Under the pieces are notes generated by a model. The model was given only the letters and a program-made list of their open reading frames with translations. It was not told where the DNA came from and made no database searches. The position numbers and the translations under genes were made by a program. Shown here piece by piece: positions 22,862 through 33,600 of a stretch of 64,000 nt of DNA (its first letter is position 1; every line of letters begins with the position of its first letter). The stretch is from Melampsora larici-populina 98AG31 (taxonomy: Eukaryota; Basidiomycota; Pucciniomycetes; Pucciniales; Melampsoraceae). The stretch is from contig NW_006768815.1 in assembly GCF_000204055.1 (NCBI RefSeq), positions 248,001-312,000 on the forward strand, written 5' to 3'.

Positions 22862-23414
22862 TGAAAATGTGTAAGTGCTTTGAAATAGCTCTAACAACAC
22901 CTGTGATAACAAACTGATAAATGTGCAATGTTAGATATAGCTACCACAAAATCCTACACTTGAGGATGTGCGCTGACCTGATAAATGTGCAATGTTAGAT
23001 ATAGCTACCACAAAATCCTACACTTGAGGATGTGCGCTGACCTATAGCGGTTCAGTAGATACGAGTGAGAAGCAAATAGAAAAATGAGCTTGAGTATGTG
23101 ATCTATGGGGGACAAAGGTTCTCTTTCCAAAGATGGGAAAAGAGTAACACTACAATTTGCTCAACAAGTTATAAGTGAGAACAAAGAAAGGATGAAAAAA
23201 CAAGAAACTGAACGACATCACTATCCCCTTCCGTCAATCAACTGTGGGAACTTTACTGATCTTGCGTCTCTATTGCTTTACCTTAGACGCACTTGGGATT
23301 TTGGCATATGACCAATTTCTCAGGGATGGATACGCAAGGACTAATTTGAATTATGTAAGTCTGACTCAACAGTTACAAGTCAAGGAATTATTGTGAGTCG
23401 ATTGAACATTAACA
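22862..23414. mobile_element. Solo LTR, 553 bp, with 5-bp target duplication
   Basis: The insert begins TG and ends CA and is flanked by TCAAT on both sides (22857-22861 and 23415-23419). Removing the insert and one TCAAT restores the RNase H reading frame SVATLTTEAEY. TG...CA ends plus a 5-bp duplication are the signature of an LTR left after recombination between two LTRs. Its own internal region is absent. It contains a 64-bp tandem duplication and a 68-codon ORF (23105-23311) without known domain. Confidence 0.85.
22914..23041. repeat. 64-bp tandem duplication inside the solo LTR
   Basis: Bases 22914-22977 are repeated at 22978-23041 without visible change; the unit contains GATATAGCTACCACAAAATC. 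Confidence 0.85.
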
Positions 23415-24896
23415 TCAATGTTGCTACTGAATCTTGCTTCTCGGAATTCCAGTTGACTGTGCTGTTGCCTAGTTTAGTCACGTAACCTCCTGTTGATCTT
23501 CTCGTGATAGGACATGCCGCAAAGTCAGCGTCAGCATACCCGTTGAGTTTGAGATCTGATCCTCCCAAGACAAGACTTAGTGTTTGTGTCCCCTTCAGGA
23601 ATTGTAAGACTCGCTTGAAAGCAATCCAATGTACGATGGATGGTTTGTTGAGATGTTGTGAGAGCTGTGACACAACAAAGGATAGATCAGGTCGGGTGGC
23701 ATTATTGAGATACATTAGCTTTCCAACTGCTCGACGATAGCTCACCACAAGTTTGTTCAACTCTTGTGTTTCTGCATCTGTACTGGGTACAAGGTATGTA
23801 TTTGGTACCATTGGCAATCCCACCGTTTTGCTGTCTTCCATACCATAATCTTCCAACAAGTCCTGAATGTATTGAGATTGAGATAGTGTGATTGTCTTTG
23901 TCTTGTGATTTTGTACTACCTTCATTCCAAGAATGTATTTGAAGTCAGTGTTTGCATCCATTTGAAACTTCTTTGTGATGGCGTTTCTGAAACGTTCAAC
24001 ATTGTTGGAAGCAATCACCATATTGTCAACGTGGACATGGACCAGACAGTGCCACGCAGGGTCGGAAGAAATAAAGAGACTTGCATTGTGTGCTCTAGGT
24101 AGGTCTATCTTTGTTTTCTTTTGTCTTTTTCTTATGTTTGTGTTGTCTCATGAAATACTAAGGCTATAATAAGGCCTGATTAAGTTGAAGAACTGTATCC
24201 CATTTAGTGTCTTTCACGTTGAAGCCTTTTGGAATTTTGATGTAAATGGTCTCTTTGAGACTGCCGTTCAAGAACGCTGCTACGGCGTCCATTTGGATGA
24301 CATCCAGATCCTCTTCTGCGGCGACTGTGCACATTGATCAAAATGTGACAAGTCTTCCAGTGGGAGTGTATGTTTTGCTTTAGTCGACCCCAAAGTATTG
24401 AAGGAATCCAAGAGCACAGAGCCTTGCCTTGAATTTAAGTAGCTCGCCTTCTGCGCCCATCTTCTTTTTGAAGACCCATGTTGTTCCAATGGCATGTCGT
24501 CCTTTTGTTAACGTGACAACGTCCCACACTTTTCTTCAGGTCATGTTGAGTAACTCGGAGGTGATGGCTTTGTCCCAGTCAGAGTTCTTGTTTGACATAA
24601 GTGCTTGCTTATAAGTCTTGGGGATAGGGTTGGAGGAAGTAGAAGTGGGTTTTGCTGAGACTGCAGAAGACCTCCGTCAAGCTCCTGCTGGTAGAATGTT
24701 TGAGGAGTCGATGGCGCTGGTGGTGTCGTTAGGTGCTTCGCCTCTAACCTGCCAATCCCATCCGGGTCTTGCTCGATCAGTAAGTTGACCTGCAATCGTC
24801 TCATCCTCACCTGAATCATCGTTGTTGTTGAGATCGACCGGTGTGTCTTCTTCAGGTCTTGGAGAAGGAGATGTTGGAACAGTAGGTGAAGAAGGC

Positions 24897-26618
24897 TCAG
24901 GTGGTGCGGGCGTTGAATTTTTTGTCTTCCTGATTGACGAGAGATTGTTCGATTGTCGGAACTGATGTGTCAGATACGTCAGGGAGTACATAGTTGTCAC
25001 AGAAGAGATCATCAAGTCCGACTTCATCAGTTGAATATGCACCGTTGATACCTGGGAAGGAAGTGCAGTCAAAAGTCACATTGTGTGAATACACAATTCG
25101 GCCATCATCCAGTCTTCCCTGGTAGTTTTTCATGCCAACTTGATACCCGAGAAAAATTCCTTTGACCGATGTGTTGTCAAGTTTTTGCCAAAACTGCTTT
25201 GGAATTAGTACGTACGCACGAAATCCAAAGGGTTTAAGCCTTGTGTAGTCAAAGGAATGATTGAACCATAGTTCATAAGCTGATTTGTTCCCGGTAATTT
25301 TTGCAGGTGTTATGTTTTCAAGAAAAACTGCGGTGGTGACTGCCTCACCCCAAAAGTTGTAGGGTAGATTGGATTGTCGAAGAAGAGTTCTGGCCTTTTC
25401 TGTTGTGGTGCGGTTTCCTCTTTCTGAGACTGGATTCTGCTGTGGAGTGTACGGCGCGCTCAGATGTTGTGTCGTCCCATTCTTCTTTAGTAACTCCTGG
25501 AACTCCTTGGTCATGTACTCGCCACCCTGATTGTTCACCAGACTCATGATTTTCTTATTGTGAAGGGTCTCAACATTTGATCTGTATTGCATACAACATT
25601 GAAACATATCAGACTTTAATTTCATAATGAAGACATATTTGTAGTTGGTACAGGCGTCGGTCAGTTTGAAATAGTAAAGACCACCACCAATGGTGGGTAC
25701 AGAAACCTTCCCGCTCAAGTCACTGTGGACTACATCTAAGGGAAGTTTTGAAGAGGGAAAATGTCCGGAGTAGGGAAGACGGTGGCCCTTAGTGAGTTTA
25801 CAGATCTCACAGTGCCAGTCGTTGGGAGCCGAGATGTTGTACATCATCTTAAGGCGAAGGGATTCGGAATGACCTCCCTGTCTATGAAGAGTGTCATAGT
25901 CAGCGGTGGTGATGTTGATACAAGGAGTGAAATTGGTGTCTGACATGCCTAATGTGATATCGAGTTCAGTGACTTGGTTCTTGACGTGACCGACGAATCC
26001 ACCAACGCCTGGCTTCGTCATGAGGATATCATCGACTACGTTCTCGATGTTGTATCTGTCATTCAAAAGAGAACCCATGATAATCAAGTAGCACCCTACT
26101 TCCACTGCCAGCATTAAAGAGGTTCCTGGATGGGAATCAGCCAAGTTGCAGGTGATTGTCCCTTTACCGGCAATCTTGATGTTTGTTCCATTGGCAAGAG
26201 TGACATTGGAAGTGACCGCTTGGTAATTCTCAAACAGATTCCGATCAGGTGCCATGTGGTGAGAGCATCCTGAATCTAGAAGAATGGATTCATGGTCAGA
26301 TGAGGTTACTATGAATGCTTGAGCTTCAAAGAATGAATTGTTGACTATGGCGACGGAAGCTTTGGGTTGATTGCTGGTGGTTTGAGTTGGTCGCAGGTGA
26401 GGGTTCACTTGATAACATTGATGAGAGGTATGGCCTTTGGCTTCAGGGTTGTGGCGTCCGTTTGAGCAGTATGGACGGCTGGTACGGTTGAACGTCAAGG
26501 AACGTTGAGTGGAGGATCTTTGAAGAGTCCGTGGTTGTTGTACAGCAAGGGCGACAGTGCTTGAGTGTTTTTCTTCATCTCTCATGGTGATGAGCTGAGA
26601 TTCTAAGTAGGTAATCAC
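24897..26618 (-). pseudogene. copia protease and integrase
   Basis: An open frame of 573 codons. A degenerate zinc knuckle, YCSNGRH...H...C, lacks the second cysteine. Protease motif: LLDSGCSHHMAP. Integrase: zinc-binding H-x4-H then CEICKLTKGHR, first acidic residue in VVHSDLSG, and glutamate in SERGNRT. The second catalytic Asp is not visible: the site reads LVNNQGGEY where the family has D-N-G-G-E. It is in the same frame as gag and separated from it by a TGA stop. The frame shifts again near 24950 into an acidic linker. Integrase activity is unlikely. Confidence 0.88.
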
Positions 26619-26636
26619 CTTGTCGGCGGTGAGTGG

Positions 26637-27190
26637 TCAATCCTTACGCAGTAAGGTCTTTGTGATGTCCATGCTGGATGGAAGTTTGGATACAATGGTC
26701 TCACCGATGAACTTATCGTGGATGTGTTGTAGTCCATCGACGGCAAGTAGACCGGCAATTGCATGTTGATTGTTGGTTATGTATACTTTGAGATTGGTGA
26801 AGACAATTTTGGTCCACTTGAGGTACGCACAAGCTTGATTCTTGTCTGAAGATGACTGGAAGTGTTCTTTCAGCAACTTCCACATCTTCACCGGGTCGGA
26901 GACGGCATCCTTTGCAACAACCCGCATGTGGTTGTCTTGATCAATACAACCAAACAAAATACCGGCTGCTTTCTTTTGCTTGGTGGTGAACAAGGCGATT
27001 TGGATTGCTTGGTCAGAATCAACGGTTTTCACAGGAGCAGTAGGAGGAGAATTGGTGTTGATGAACTCTTCGAGGTTGCAAGTCATCAAGTGAGAGACGA
27101 CATCGCCCGTCCACTCAGCGTAGTTTGTTTTTGCAAGTTTAGGAAAGTGTACTTGAGAACAGTTGGAAGTTTTGGCCTTTTTCGAAATGA
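26637..27190 (-). pseudogene. copia Gag
   Basis: Begins with FPKLAKTNYAEWTGDV and continues through KAAGILFGCID and MWKLLKEHF, the usual opening of copia Gag (N-Y-x-x-W, then A-x-x-I, then W-x-x-L). It ends KTLLRKD, then a TGA, after which the pol frame continues in register with VITYLESQL. No clear ATG precedes the motif; the start is unknown or lost. Confidence 0.75.
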
Positions 27191-27251
27191 TAAAAGAAAA
27201 TTTTGAATTTCAGAGGATTTTTGATTTTGTTGATCAAAAATTTTGTGTGAA

Positions 27252-27282
27252 TCGCGCTTAGTGGAGCGCTGGGCTCATAACC
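27252..27282 (-). promoter_or_regulatory. Primer-binding site for half tRNA-iMet
   Basis: The plus strand reads AGTGGAGCGCTGGGCTCATA, the 5' half of an initiator tRNA-Met including the CAT anticodon, so the minus-strand element carries its complement starting GGTTATGAGCCCAGC. Drosophila copia and yeast Ty5 prime from an internal half of tRNA-iMet in this way (established). It lies between the LTR and gag as expected. Confidence 0.8.
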
Positions 27283-27285
27283 AAA

Positions 27286-27655
27286 CAACTTCAAAAGTAT
27301 TTGTTGTTTTCCCTTTCCCTAAGAAGGATTAAGATCAGTCTAGGTCTCACTGACGGGAGACGCTGAGTGATTAAAAAGGAAACAACAATCTATGAAAGAG
27401 ATTGGAGCAAAACAAAAGGTTTGAGTTTGATTGGCATATGAGAACATGAACAACTAAATCTGCTACTAACACCTAAGAAGGATTAAGATCAGTCTAGGTC
27501 TCACTGATGGGAGATGCTGAGTGATCAAAAAGAAAACAACAATCTATGAAAGAGATTGGAGAAAAACAAAAGGTTTGAGTTTGATGGGAAAGAGAACAAA
27601 AAATAACAAAAGGATTGTTCTATATATAAGACCCTGAAGAACTCAGTCCGTGTCA
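27286..27655 (-). repeat. copia 5' LTR with internal 113-bp duplication
   Basis: On the minus strand the LTR would begin near TGACACGGACTGAG at 27653, with TATATATA just inside (about 27630), and end next to the primer site. A 113-bp segment occurs twice (27321-27433 and 27475-27587) with few changes. Exact ends are not proven because the partner LTR is missing. Confidence 0.55.
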
Positions 27656-27750
27656 TGAAGTGAGAAGAGAAAAGTATCATCATGCGCATTTGGATGAAAC
27701 ATGTCTTTATGTGTAAATGTGCTTAAGAGATCACTTTGTGATATTAATTA

Positions 27751-27878
27751 TATGGACTGTACTAAAGAAACCTCTGGTCAAGAAATGCATCAATTGGCAG
27801 CAAATCAGTGCTGTTATATCTGACTTGCCATCACCGTGTCCATGTGGGGTTTTCTCGTCAACAAGCCCACACCAACTC
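27751..27878 (+). repeat. Displaced duplicate of hAT segment 28382-28508
   Basis: Starts TATGGACTGTACTAAAGAAA and matches 28382-28508 with few differences, including the left arm but not the right arm of the small MITE at 28465-28571. The duplication therefore happened after the MITE inserted. Confidence 0.8.
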
Positions 27879-27889
27879 TTAAATACACC

Positions 27890-29330
27890 ATGAACAAAAA
27901 CAATACTTCCTCCAACAACACCAAGTATCAGGTGGTCTCTACTACAAAGCAGCCACTCAGTCAACCTCAATTTGTCCACATCTTTCAAAAGGCCTTGTTG
28001 CATGATTTCAGTGGCACCTCAAAGGAAAAGACAGACAAACTACGTCAACTGCTTCTCAAAGCTTTAACTTCAGGCCATATTCCCTTTTGTTTCCTTCAGA
28101 ACAGATAATTCCAAGAGTACCAACAACAAATTTGTGTGACAACAAAAATATACCTTCCTGGTATATCATGATGGATAGGATCCTCCCACACTTACATGCC
28201 CAGCACAAGATTTCTGTTCAATCACAATTCAGCCACCAGAAGAGTCTCACCATCTTGCTTGATGGTTGGACAGATTGCTTGAGGAACAGTATCTACACTG
28301 TGCTTATACTATGTGGAACTAACATCAAGCAATTCCTAGATGTCCTTGATCTTCATCAAGAACCTCATACATCTGAAAACATATGGACTGTACTAAAGAA
28401 ACCTCTTGTCAAGAAATGGATCAATTGGCAGCAAATCAGCGCTGTTGTATCTGACTTGCCATCACCGTGTCTGTGTAGGGTTTGCTCGTCAACAAGCCCA
28501 CACCAACTCCCTTTGAGGGAGAAAGGGAGGTTGTGCGCGCTTGTTGACAAGCAAACGCTACCTGGACACGGTGCATCAGTCATGATCAAATTCAGGGTTT
28601 GTCCCATCCCCTTTACCTTTTGTATATGTATGTAGAAAAAGATCTACTGAAAGCTGTTTTTGATTCTGTCAACAGAAGCTTGTTACTATGGTGTATCTCA
28701 ACAATCTTTGGCTTAGCCTGCTGCCTGAATGCCTTTGATCTTATTGCAGAAGATACACTCAGTGTAATGATCTCAATACTGAGACTATGCTTATATTGTA
28801 GTATCTCTTTTCATAATTCAGATAGGAAAAGGTGGACACTTAGTCTTCCTTTCCCTCATGTTACAATCTTGTTACTACCTCAAGTGCATCCTTTGCTCCT
28901 ATCCCTCAAGAGCTTATCAGACCATCACACTTGGACGTCCTATCTTGAAGGATGTTGTGGCCAATAACAAAGTGCCTGTGACCTTTTTTCACATCATCAG
29001 CATTTTGGGCTGAACACCTGTAAAAGTGGAGGAAGCGGGAGAAGATTGCACATGGCCTACAAACAGAATGTGTGACACAATGGTATTCCATGGCTAAAGT
29101 GTGCTTATGTGTTGAAGTGCATGAGCTTAGATTCAGTCAATGTGTAGCAATGCTGGATGATTGAACCATCAACACACCTGCCATCAACAAGAATGTTTGA
29201 TCAATTGTTGATGATTGTAACCACTTCATGTCTAATCAAGTTTTGGTGAAGGTTCTTCAACCTGTTGTGGACACCATTGCTTGATTGAAATGTGCAAATT
29301 CAACTGTTGGCAATGTCTGGATTGAAATCA
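27890..29330 (+). pseudogene. hAT transposase relic (second family)
   Basis: Fragments in order: LLLKALTSGHIPFCFL (about 28050), then in another frame SLTILLDGWTDCLRNSIY (about 28245), WQQISAVVSDLPS, an inserted MITE, VMIKFR, CCLNAFDLIAEDTLS (about 28725), TQWYSMAKVCL (29060) and PVVDTIA (29270). DGWTD and the catalytic-core spacing are typical of fungal hAT transposases. Several TGA stops and at least one frameshift break it. It is cut at 29336 by a TIR element, and its C-terminal dimerisation region was not found. Confidence 0.8.
28465..28571. mobile_element. 107-bp MITE inserted in the hAT relic
   Basis: Ends CCGTGTCTGTGTAGGGTTTG and (reverse) CCGTGTCCAGGTAGCGTTTG give TIRs of about 33 bp. 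Flanks TGCCATCA (28457-28464) and TGCATCA (28572-28578) are a probable target duplication with one base lost, which points to an hAT-type MITE. Excision in silico rejoins SDLPS to VMIKFR in the transposase frame. Confidence 0.75.
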
Positions 29331-29335
29331 CTACT

Positions 29336-29543
29336 AGGGGGTTTCAAGTTGAAGGTTCTTACGTAGTTTTACGCTACCACAACTTGCCTGGTGTTGTAAA
29401 ATATGTGTAAATGTCTTACAGCAGGACACCTATAAAGGTGTCCCAAATTACAAATGTGTTAGTTTTACATGATTTTTTTTACAAAAAACTTGCCCAAATT
29501 TCCAAAAAATATGCAAAAACAATCCAAACTTGAAACCCGCTAC
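29336..29543. mobile_element. Short TIR element, same family as 19469-20302
   Basis: Left end GGGGGTTTCAAGTT and right end AACTTGAAACCCGC are inverted, and the interior carries TTTTACG/CGTAAA-type motifs as in the larger element at 19469. About 208 bp, no ORF. It ends the readable part of the hAT relic. Confidence 0.7.
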
Positions 29544-29620
29544 TGTATACTACAGACTTTGAAAGAGTGGCCTATGGTTGTTACTGGCAAAGGCCTTTGA
29601 GTGTCTGACAATTCTACAAA

Positions 29621-29913
29621 ATCTAGGGGCGGCCATAAATTCTGTCTGTTTTCAAATCTGATTAGTGGGATCAAACACAAGACCCATGGTGTGCTCCAAA
29701 TGAGATTGAGAAAGGTGTGCTCCAGAACTAACAAAATCCTCCTCAAAAAACTAAAAATCTACAGTTGCACATGGATTTTCAGTTTTTCAAAAATGGTTTT
29801 TTTAATTCTGGAGCAAGCTTTTTCAAATTTCATTTAGAGCACACCATTGGTCTTGGTGTTTGATCCCACTAGTCAGATTTGAAAACAAATGGGATTTATG
29901 GCTTCCCCTAGAG
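29621..29913. mobile_element. Foldback MITE with TIRs of about 85 bp
   Basis: CTAGGGGCGGCCATAAATTC at 29623 is mirrored by CCCCTAG at 29906, and the arms match almost to the middle, including TTTGATCCCACTA and GAGCACACCAT. No target duplication was recognised. No ORF; family unknown. Confidence 0.75.
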
Positions 29914-30689
29914 TTCCTTAAAACATAAATTTGTAGCAGAAATGCTGGCAGATTGTTTTAAGGAGGGTGCTTAGGTGGTTAAGTTTATTTAATTTAACTT
30001 AATTTAATTTAATTTAATGTATAGCTATGTATCAAAGTTGGCAAGTCCCAGTCTGGACCTAACCATCAATGCTATGTATGGTCTTTAAGGTCGATGTGTT
30101 GTTCTCTTAGCGAATTATTAACGTAGTTTTCTTCACTCAGATAAACTAACTAGTGTTTTGAATTAAAAGCTATGTTTAGCAAGAGCATAGACGCGAGTCC
30201 TTACAAGTGAGTAGACACAGGTGTTGCGGACAATCAATTGCCCAGCAACCTATATTTTGTTGCCGCTGCTGGCTATCATGACGTAGGTCACCATTGGTCT
30301 TGAAACTACAGAAGTTGCCGCCTCTTGTACTTCTTCAACTCTCACTTTTGCGAAGATTTCCTGTGGATGTAACATCCGGAATCGAAGTCGCGAAGGAGAT
30401 CGAGCAGTCTGCAATACGGCATGTGCCAAGTTGCCGGATTTTTCAGCTTTGTGGATGGTGTTTCCAAGCAAGTGAAATGAATGCATTGCGGATGTTTATT
30501 TACCTAACAACCTTTAGATTGGGTAGCCGCTATCATGAATGAGGCCACTCTTGCTGATAATTTAAAGTCTAACCACCGCTGGGGCGATGTTCGTATTCCC
30601 TCCATCAGCCTTCATTGATCTAATATTTCACTCTACTTTAATCATCTAAACGTACAACATAATTTTCACGAATCCATTTGTCCTATCTC
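29914..30689. other. Upstream region of secreted gene copy 1
   Basis: 29984-30017 is an (AATTT)n-like tract. From about 30250 to the ATG the sequence is shared, inverted, with the upstream region of copy 2 (42061-42430) and in part with that of copy 3 (43190-43260), so promoters were duplicated with the genes. No other gene. Confidence 0.55.
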
Positions 30690-33600
30690 ATGATGAAGTT
30701 TATCTTCTTTTTACCCATCCTCTCTCATCTCTTCTTCCGTGTCGGAGAAACTAAGATGAGCGGGCGCCTTCAAGCGCGTGCGATTCATCCAGACAGTCAG
30801 GACATCAGCAGCCGCAGCGAGAGGATACGGCTCTCATATAGTGGTCAGGATGATTTGTCGGATAGCGAATCAGATGACCCGTCCAATAACCTATTGCGAA
30901 GGCGAAAAAACGATAAACCCAAGAAAAAAAATACAGGTGGTTGTAAAGATACATTTAAGAAACCACCTAAGTCGTCTAAAACAAAATGTGACAAGAAGGA
31001 TACAAAGAGTGGCAAGGATGATGCCAAGGATAAGTCAAAGAGTCATAAAAAGAGTCATAAAAAGGATAAAAGGGCCAAAAAGAAATCATCGAAGGGCAAT
31101 GGTGATTCAAAAGGTTCAAACACTGCGACATGCCAAGCTGCAGGCGGCGGAAAGATGGTCGCAAACACCAACGACTGCCAAGCGTTAGTTGATCTCTGTT
31201 TTTCATCATCACTGTGATGTTTCATGTCACAAACAACATGCTTGTGGTATCAACCCGGCCTCTGCACCCAGCACTGATAAGCAAATGACTTTTATTTCAA
31301 ATGGGTGGATGACACAGTGCTGCCAGACACGCGGCCAAAAACAGTATGGCGTGTGTCAAGTTCAAGAGCTGTGCTGTAAGTTAGATATCATCTCAGGTCA
31401 ATTGATATGATACACCGCAAGCTGAAAGGCTTGGTTTCAACAGGTCATGACAAGGATTGTCACCAAGAATCTGAAGAAAGCGCAAGCACTTAAGGAGTAT
31501 GTTTCTAGCCAATGATTACCTCTGATAACCATCTTTTGTCAACTAACAGAAACATGGACATTCTGATTGATCTGTCTGAACACAGTGCACCTGGGGATGA
31601 AGCTGAATATTCGTTTGGAAACATGCTCAGTAATGAATGCAATGTTGAATGTCCAATCCCCTGTGTGAGTCTTGCAATCCCACCTCTCAAGATGAGAAAC
31701 TTGTGCTGATCTTGGTCTCCACATTGTCATCTTGATTCCATTCCTTCTGGAGTTGTGAGTTTGATGTTTTATTTCATCACCTAATCACCAACCTCCCCCT
31801 TAGGATCACATGTTCTTTTATGTTATCCTAAGGTACGGGGGGGCGCCGCCGGCGGGCCGCTGGTTTTGCGTCGATGAGAAAAAGGCTCTCATCTGCTAAA
31901 ACCCTGCTTGCTCCTCTCGTTGATCTACGTCACTAGGGCTTTGGGGTGTTGTCCTCCCATCTGTTGAGGCTGCCTGTGAGTCTCAACCCGTCGAGTCACC
32001 CCATAGCTCGCAGGGATGTCTTGCTTTGCTACTGTCCTTCTTCGCCCTTACTTTACCCCTACTTGAGTGCAACTTCTAGGTTCTCAACCTCGCGGGTCCT
32101 TTCCAAGGCGTTCAATTAAATAAGGTTTAACTCAGTAGGGGATCTCGCTCACTTCTACTCTCAGTTCTAACAAGTACCTGCAAGGTATATGCGGGTTTAG
32201 ATCTCTTCTAATTGTATGTATCACATGTATTCATTTCAACTGGTGGCTGCTCAGCCAATACAAACCTCCTCTAACTTTGTCTGTCTTCTCAAACTTTGTC
32301 TCTATTATCGATAGCTCTTAGGAGTCTTTTTGTTTCTTCTAACTCCCACTGCGTGTAATTCTTCAAGTAAGCATCTACTGCATTAGATTCCCATCTTCCC
32401 TCTTTCATTATTGCTTCCTTTGTCCATCCTAGATTCCAGCGCAACGAGGCTCCTCCAACTCTGAACGAATGACCGGACCATAATCCGTCTTTCGCTCCGC
32501 TCTTACCCCAGATCTGTTTCACTTTGCTCATGAATAGATCCTTGGTCAACGGTACTCTGAGAAGTCCTCCTCCCAAGCCGAATAGAGCGTCTGTTCCTAT
32601 CTTTCGTGGGATCTTCTCCAACATCCTCTCGAGGGCTGCCACCGGGTCTAATACTGAGCATTGAGTCCCTAATCTACTCGGATATGTACATGTCAGTATC
32701 ATTCTCGTCTCATTGTCTACTCCGAGACAACCTTACTGAGGTCACTAACCTGATTTCCTGCGTTTTCCCCGGCTTCGCCGTCTTTGCTTTCCACAGAGTT
32801 ATAATCGCAACTCTCTCTCTTCCTATCCCCTCAAATCTGAGGTCGTTGACAGTCAGCATGCCTTCTTCTCTCGTTTCCCTGGGCAACTCCCCCAGTCGCA
32901 TCATCCCCCAGAAGGCCACCAGGCCTGTCGTAGCTATCATCTTCGTCCAGCTCATCTTTTCCCGCGAAGTTAAACACCAAGTGTGCCATCTGCTTTGACC
33001 GTCACCGGTAGCTTCTCAATCTTAAATGCCTCCGCCACATCGTCATCTAGTATCGCCTTCTCTTCTTGCTCGCTCCGAAGCCTTCAATATCCCCTAAATC
33101 ATCTTTTGGTCCAATCGGGTGGTTTCAGTTCGGAAGCCATTTGCCATGCCTGCAAACCTGCTAGGTACTTCTCCAGTGTCTTGGCCTTCACCACTCTTTT
33201 AGCCGACGTCTCCTTTCTCGAATTCGAAGCGCTCGCCCACACCAGGAATCCGTATACATCCTGGGCTACTAAAGGTATGGTGTTTTCCCATTTTCGACCT
33301 CTACTCTCTATGTATTCCTTATATTTCGTGACTGCGCTGCCGTACCCCTGTAGCGTACTATCTGCCCAGGTGCCTCCTACCATATGACATGTGACTTGCA
33401 ATTTCGTCGGGTCCTCGATATCCTTCTCTATCATTTTAAAATTGAGCTTTCCTGTTTTCTCCATCTTTTCCTCTTGATTCTACCGCTTGCGTCTCTTCCA
33501 AGTAAGTGGTTAAATCCTCTGGTAGCTGGAAACTGATCCGGTTGTCTTCTCTTTTGAAATCTGTTCCTCTCGAAAGCGCGTCTGCTTCGTTTGCTTTTGA

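Larger units (their letters stand above)
22722..24500 (-). pseudogene. copia reverse transcriptase/RNase H, broken
   Basis: Fragments recognised in order: RT AFLNGSLKETIY near 24240, an active-site segment HVHVDNMVIAS near 24020 where copia elements have Y-V-D-D, so the second catalytic Asp is Asn, then RNase H GYADADFAACPITRRSTGGY near 23510 and KQDSVAT at 23400. After the solo LTR the frame resumes as TTEAEYRSAYEGGQDIVWVE (22860-22800). The LYGLKQA segment expected between AFLNG and the active site is missing, and the region before 24240 carries stops. The piece ends at DNQG, where the CTATAC tract begins. Confidence 0.85.
22722..27655 (-). mobile_element. Decayed Ty1/copia retrotransposon
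   Basis: Read on the minus strand in copia order: LTR (about 27655-27286), primer-binding site, gag (27190-26637), protease and integrase (26618-24897), reverse transcriptase and RNase H (24500-23395, then 22862-22722). It is cut by a solo LTR at 22862-23414 and its 3' LTR is absent, replaced by the CTATAC tract. Dead: in-frame stop between gag and pol, frameshifts after the integrase, and substituted catalytic residues. Confidence 0.9.

Noticed and set aside
29540..29837. ORFs on both strands at the 29.6-29.9 kb element
   Set aside because: They lie within the long inverted arms of a MITE and mirror each other, as expected by chance.
31184..31410. Alternative second exon of secreted copy 1 ending QVQELCC
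   Set aside because: This frame looked cysteine-rich, but comparison of all four copies shows that the shared frame is the one ending F-[KR]-S-C-A with a phase-0 donor. The other frame would need different splice sites in each copy.
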